Assembly (NCBI GenBank): GCA_027068235.1
Contig: JAMOUE010000344.1
Span: forward strand, 1-6,535
From: Deltaproteobacteria bacterium
GTDB taxonomy: Bacteria; Desulfobacterota; Dissulfuribacteria; Dissulfuribacterales; QOAL01
Length of the DNA: 6,535 nucleotides
Direction: 5' to 3'
The stretch's first letter is position 1. Each line of letters starts with the position of its first letter. This document shows positions 4,830 through 6,535 of the stretch, piece after piece. Both the position numbers and the translations under genes were made by a program. The notes beneath the pieces were generated by a model, which worked only from the letters and a program-made list of their open reading frames with translations, had not been told where the DNA came from and did not search any database.

Positions 4830-6338
4830 TTACTGAAGAAGAGTTAGTGCTGCCTGTGGCAGTGTATTTGCCTGGGCTAGCATTGCAGTACCTGCCTGCT
4901 GCAGGATCTGTGCCTTGGTAAGATTTGCAGTCTCTGCAGCAAAGTCTGCATCAACGATTCGAGATTTTGCAGCAGATATGTTTTCAGAAACATTCATCAA
5001 GTTAGAAATGGTTGATTCAAAACGGTTTTGAATAGCACCAAGATCAGCCCTAAGGTCATCAATCGCTGCAATAGCGCTATCTATTCTATCTATTGCCAGG
5101 TTGGCCCCTTCACGTGATCCAATATCTATACTTCCAACGTCCTTTAGATCTGAGCCATGTGCGTCTGTATCGTCAAAAATAGAAGTATCTGTAGCAGCAG
5201 TAACAGTATAAGATTTTGCCGAATCAAAAACAACAGAACCACCAACTGTAGCTGAATTTCCAGCTGAAACTGTCTGTGCAGCACCTACCTCAGAATTAGC
5301 GCTAAAAAAGTCATCTCCTGTAGCATGAGAACCTGGTTCCTTAACACCAGTGATGTCAAAGTCATCAGAACCAGCCAAAGAAGTTACTGTGATATCATAG
5401 CCTTCACTGTTTTCAAGCAGAATAGCGCTCTTGTCATCGCTAAGACGTGCTGTAATTCCAGTTTTACCTGCAACATCATTAATTGCCTTTGACAATTCAG
5501 TCAGATCTGAGGCACTATCAAGATTTGCACTAATAGTGATACCCTCTGTCTCATTCTGTCCGAAGAGAGTCATGGAAATGGTTCCATTCGTCAACTGAAC
5601 ATTGTCAATCTTTGCATAGGTTACTGCCTTTGCAGTAACGCCAGTAGTGTCAGACGCATTGTTAACTGCAGAAGCGATTGTACGTGCAGTAGCATTGTCA
5701 CTATAACTAACTTCAGCTTCACCAAGAGCACCTCTAACAGTCAAACTACCGGCAGCTACATTGTTATCGGTTCCTGCAGCAGCTTCTGCTATAGATCCAG
5801 AAACATACTCGTTTGTAAGCCTATTTGTACCAATGGCAGTAGCCCTCATGTCGCCCATGGTAACATTTATAGACTGGAATGCTTCTGAACCAACATGAAA
5901 TTTAGCGGTTCCAAAGCTACCATCCAACAACACCTTCCCGTTAAAGGCTGTGGTATTGGCAATCCTGTTCAATTCAGACTGAAGCTGGGCTACCTCTTTC
6001 TGGAGACTGGCTCTATCAGAAGCTGTATTGGTATCGTTTGCAGACTGCACAGCCAGCTCTCTCATACGCTGCAGAATATTTGTAGATTCCTGAAGTGCAC
6101 CTTCTGCTGTCTGCGCAAGCGAGATACCATCATTAGCATTCCTAACAGCCTGATTAAGACCCCTAACCTGAGAATTCATGCGGTCTGAAATAGCAAGACC
6201 TGCTGCATCGTCTTTTGCGCTATTAATCCTCAGACCGGACGATAACCTCTGGAGTGAACGAGTAAGTAGCTTGTTCGTGCCTGTAAGATTCCTCTGAGCA
6301 TTTAATGATGAAACATTGGTATTAACTACAAGTGCCAT
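4830..6338 (-). CDS. fliC: Flagellin (filament subunit)
   Basis: This 502-residue protein has both conserved flagellin ends. The N-terminal D0/D1 covers about 1-165 (NTNVSSLNAQRNL, RLSSGLRINSAKDDAAGLAI, ANDGISLAQTAEGAL, LQRMRELAVQSAND). The C-terminal D1/D0 covers about 405-502 (AIDRIDSAIAAIDDLRADLGA, NRFESTISNL, SRIVDADFAAETANLTKAQIL, ending LPQAALTLLQ). The surface-exposed middle (about 170-400) is larger than in minimal flagellins. It contains two flagellin hook IN-type segments (about 197-236 and 266-297), each with a beta strand followed by an IA-x-AVNN or LSKAIND helix and TGVTA or TGITA. The LQRMRELAVQ stretch (89-98) is the region known in other flagellins for TLR5 recognition. There are no cysteines. 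It is exported by the flagellar type III apparatus. AAGGAGG (6347-6353) lies 8 nt before the ATG. The leader and promoters are described separately. Confidence 0.98.
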   Translation of the reverse strand: MALVVNTNVSSLNAQRNLTGTNKLLTRSLQRLSSGLRINSAKDDAAGLAISDRMNSQVRGLNQAVRNANDGISLAQTAEGALQESTNILQRMRELAVQSANDTNTASDRASLQKEVAQLQSELNRIANTTAFNGKVLLDGSFGTAKFHVGSEAFQSINVTMGDMRATAIGTNRLTNEYVSGSIAEAAAGTDNNVAAGSLTVRGALGEAEVSYSDNATARTIASAVNNASDTTGVTAKAVTYAKIDNVQLTNGTISMTLFGQNETEGITISANLDSASDLTELSKAINDVAGKTGITARLSDDKSAILLENSEGYDITVTSLAGSDDFDITGVKEPGSHATGDDFFSANSEVGAAQTVSAGNSATVGGSVVFDSAKSYTVTAATDTSIFDDTDAHGSDLKDVGSIDIGSREGANLAIDRIDSAIAAIDDLRADLGAIQNRFESTISNLMNVSENISAAKSRIVDADFAAETANLTKAQILQQAGTAMLAQANTLPQAALTLLQ

Positions 6339-6346
6339 TTTTTAAT

Positions 6347-6380
6347 CCTCCTTGATTTAATTTATTTTTGGCTTTCCTTG
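6347..6380 (-). promoter_or_regulatory. Possible pair of CsrA-type sites in the fliC leader
   Basis: On the minus strand CAAGGA occurs at 6375-6380 and again at 6349-6354, where it overlaps the AAGGAGG Shine-Dalgarno. Both fit the core CANGGA of CsrA targets. The upstream one can sit in the loop of a small GGC/GCC hairpin. Two sites with the nearer one on the Shine-Dalgarno is the arrangement known for hag in Bacillus. No csrA or fliW is in the window, so this is a motif-level suggestion, and AAGGA alone is common in ribosome binding sites. Confidence 0.35.
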
Positions 6381-6396
6381 CCCTAAGTTATTTTTG

Positions 6397-6424
6397 TTAT
6401 CGACCCATAGTTCTACCAACTTTA
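6397..6424 (-). promoter_or_regulatory. Sigma-28 (FliA) promoter candidate for fliC
   Basis: On the minus strand TAAAGTTG (6424-6417) and GTCGATAA (6404-6397) are separated by 12 nt. The enteric FliA consensus is TAAAGTTT-N11-GCCGATAA, so each box has one mismatch and the spacing is one base longer. Transcription would begin near 6390, giving a leader of about 50 nt. This is the standard late-class flagellin promoter type and fits its place upstream of fliC. Confidence 0.7.
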
Positions 6425-6504
6425 AAAATGGCACTTAGTCTAATGCTCATAAATTATTAAAAAATTTAGAATGTTATTACTCTTTTTAACAATACCGAAA
6501 TTAG

Positions 6505-6519
6505 GCAACTATCCTCCCA
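6505..6519 (-). promoter_or_regulatory. Weak sigma-54 promoter candidate upstream of fliC
   Basis: On the minus strand TGGGAG, 5 nt, then TTGC has the invariant GG and GC at the required 10-nt spacing. It matches TGGCAC-N5-TTGC except that CAC reads GAG. Transcription would start near 6493, about 150 nt before the fliC ATG. No activator-binding site can be judged because the window ends 16 bases further on. Confidence 0.3.
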
Positions 6520-6535
6520 TACAAACTAAAACAAA

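Larger units (their letters stand above)
6330..6436. repeat. Inverted repeat bracketing the fliC leader and promoter
   Basis: AAGTGCCATTTTT at 6330-6342 is the exact reverse complement of AAAAATGGCACTT at 6424-6436. Pairing extends to TTAA on both sides if one extra T in the left arm is bulged. The left arm is the fliC start (ATG plus codons 2-3). The right arm lies just upstream of, and touches, the sigma-28 -35 element. The 81 bases between hold the promoter, leader and Shine-Dalgarno. Confidence 0.7.

Noticed and set aside
5895..6188. A 97-residue open frame on the plus strand
   Set aside because: It lies fully antisense to the conserved N-terminal coding part of fliC and has no recognisable protein features.
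6429..6446. Plus-strand TGGCAC as a sigma-54 -24 element pointing right
   Set aside because: No TTGC follows at the required spacing. TGGCAC here is just part of the inverted copy of the fliC start.
6429..6461. Mini-ORF MALSLMLINY on the plus strand at the inverted copy of the fliC start
   Set aside because: It is ten codons long with no ribosome binding site. It is explained by the inverted repeat.

Overview
This window looks like chromosome of a flagellated, probably anaerobic, selenocysteine-using bacterium. The best guess is Desulfobacterota (former Deltaproteobacteria), from the style of the flagellin, FlaG and C-GCAxxG-C-C proteins. This is inference: there is no rRNA or other phylogenetic marker here. 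Base composition is moderately AT-rich throughout, and nothing marks any part as recently acquired.

Left part (1-1324, + strand). The window opens inside the last 68 codons of adenylosuccinate synthetase (purA). Its TAA is followed with no gap, in the same frame, by a GTG-started radical-SAM enzyme of the lysine 2,3-aminomutase (KamA) family. That enzyme keeps the Fe-S cysteines, the PLP lysine and both lysine-binding aspartates, but lacks the C-terminal zinc-cysteine tail of classical lysine 2,3-aminomutase.

Middle (1325-2145, + strand). After 156 bases with no gene comes the most interesting locus. A C-GCAxxG-C-C family redox protein (1481-1966) has an in-frame UGA at codon 22 in place of the first of the family's four conserved cysteines. 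An 8-bp hairpin with a GU-containing tetraloop starts 12 nt after the UGA, at the position and with the form of a bacterial SECIS. Together these indicate a selenoprotein of 161 residues. A conventional gene caller would miss its N-terminus and begin it near 1634. A 58-residue helical protein follows two bases later and is probably co-transcribed.

Right part (2155-6535, - strand). A flagellar filament operon reads fliC (flagellin), fliD (filament cap), fliS (flagellin chaperone), a FliT-like chaperone and flaG. It converges on the selenoprotein pair with only 9 bases between the two stop codons. fliC is separated from fliD by a perfect 14-bp hairpin, which may lower downstream expression or stabilise fliC mRNA. 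The remaining genes are tightly packed or overlapping.

Upstream of fliC lie a sigma-28 promoter candidate, a weaker sigma-54 candidate further out, and two CAAGGA motifs (possible CsrA sites), one of them on the Shine-Dalgarno. A 13-base inverted repeat has one arm covering the fliC start codon and the other lying upstream of the predicted sigma-28 start site. Only a longer transcript could therefore fold over the start codon.
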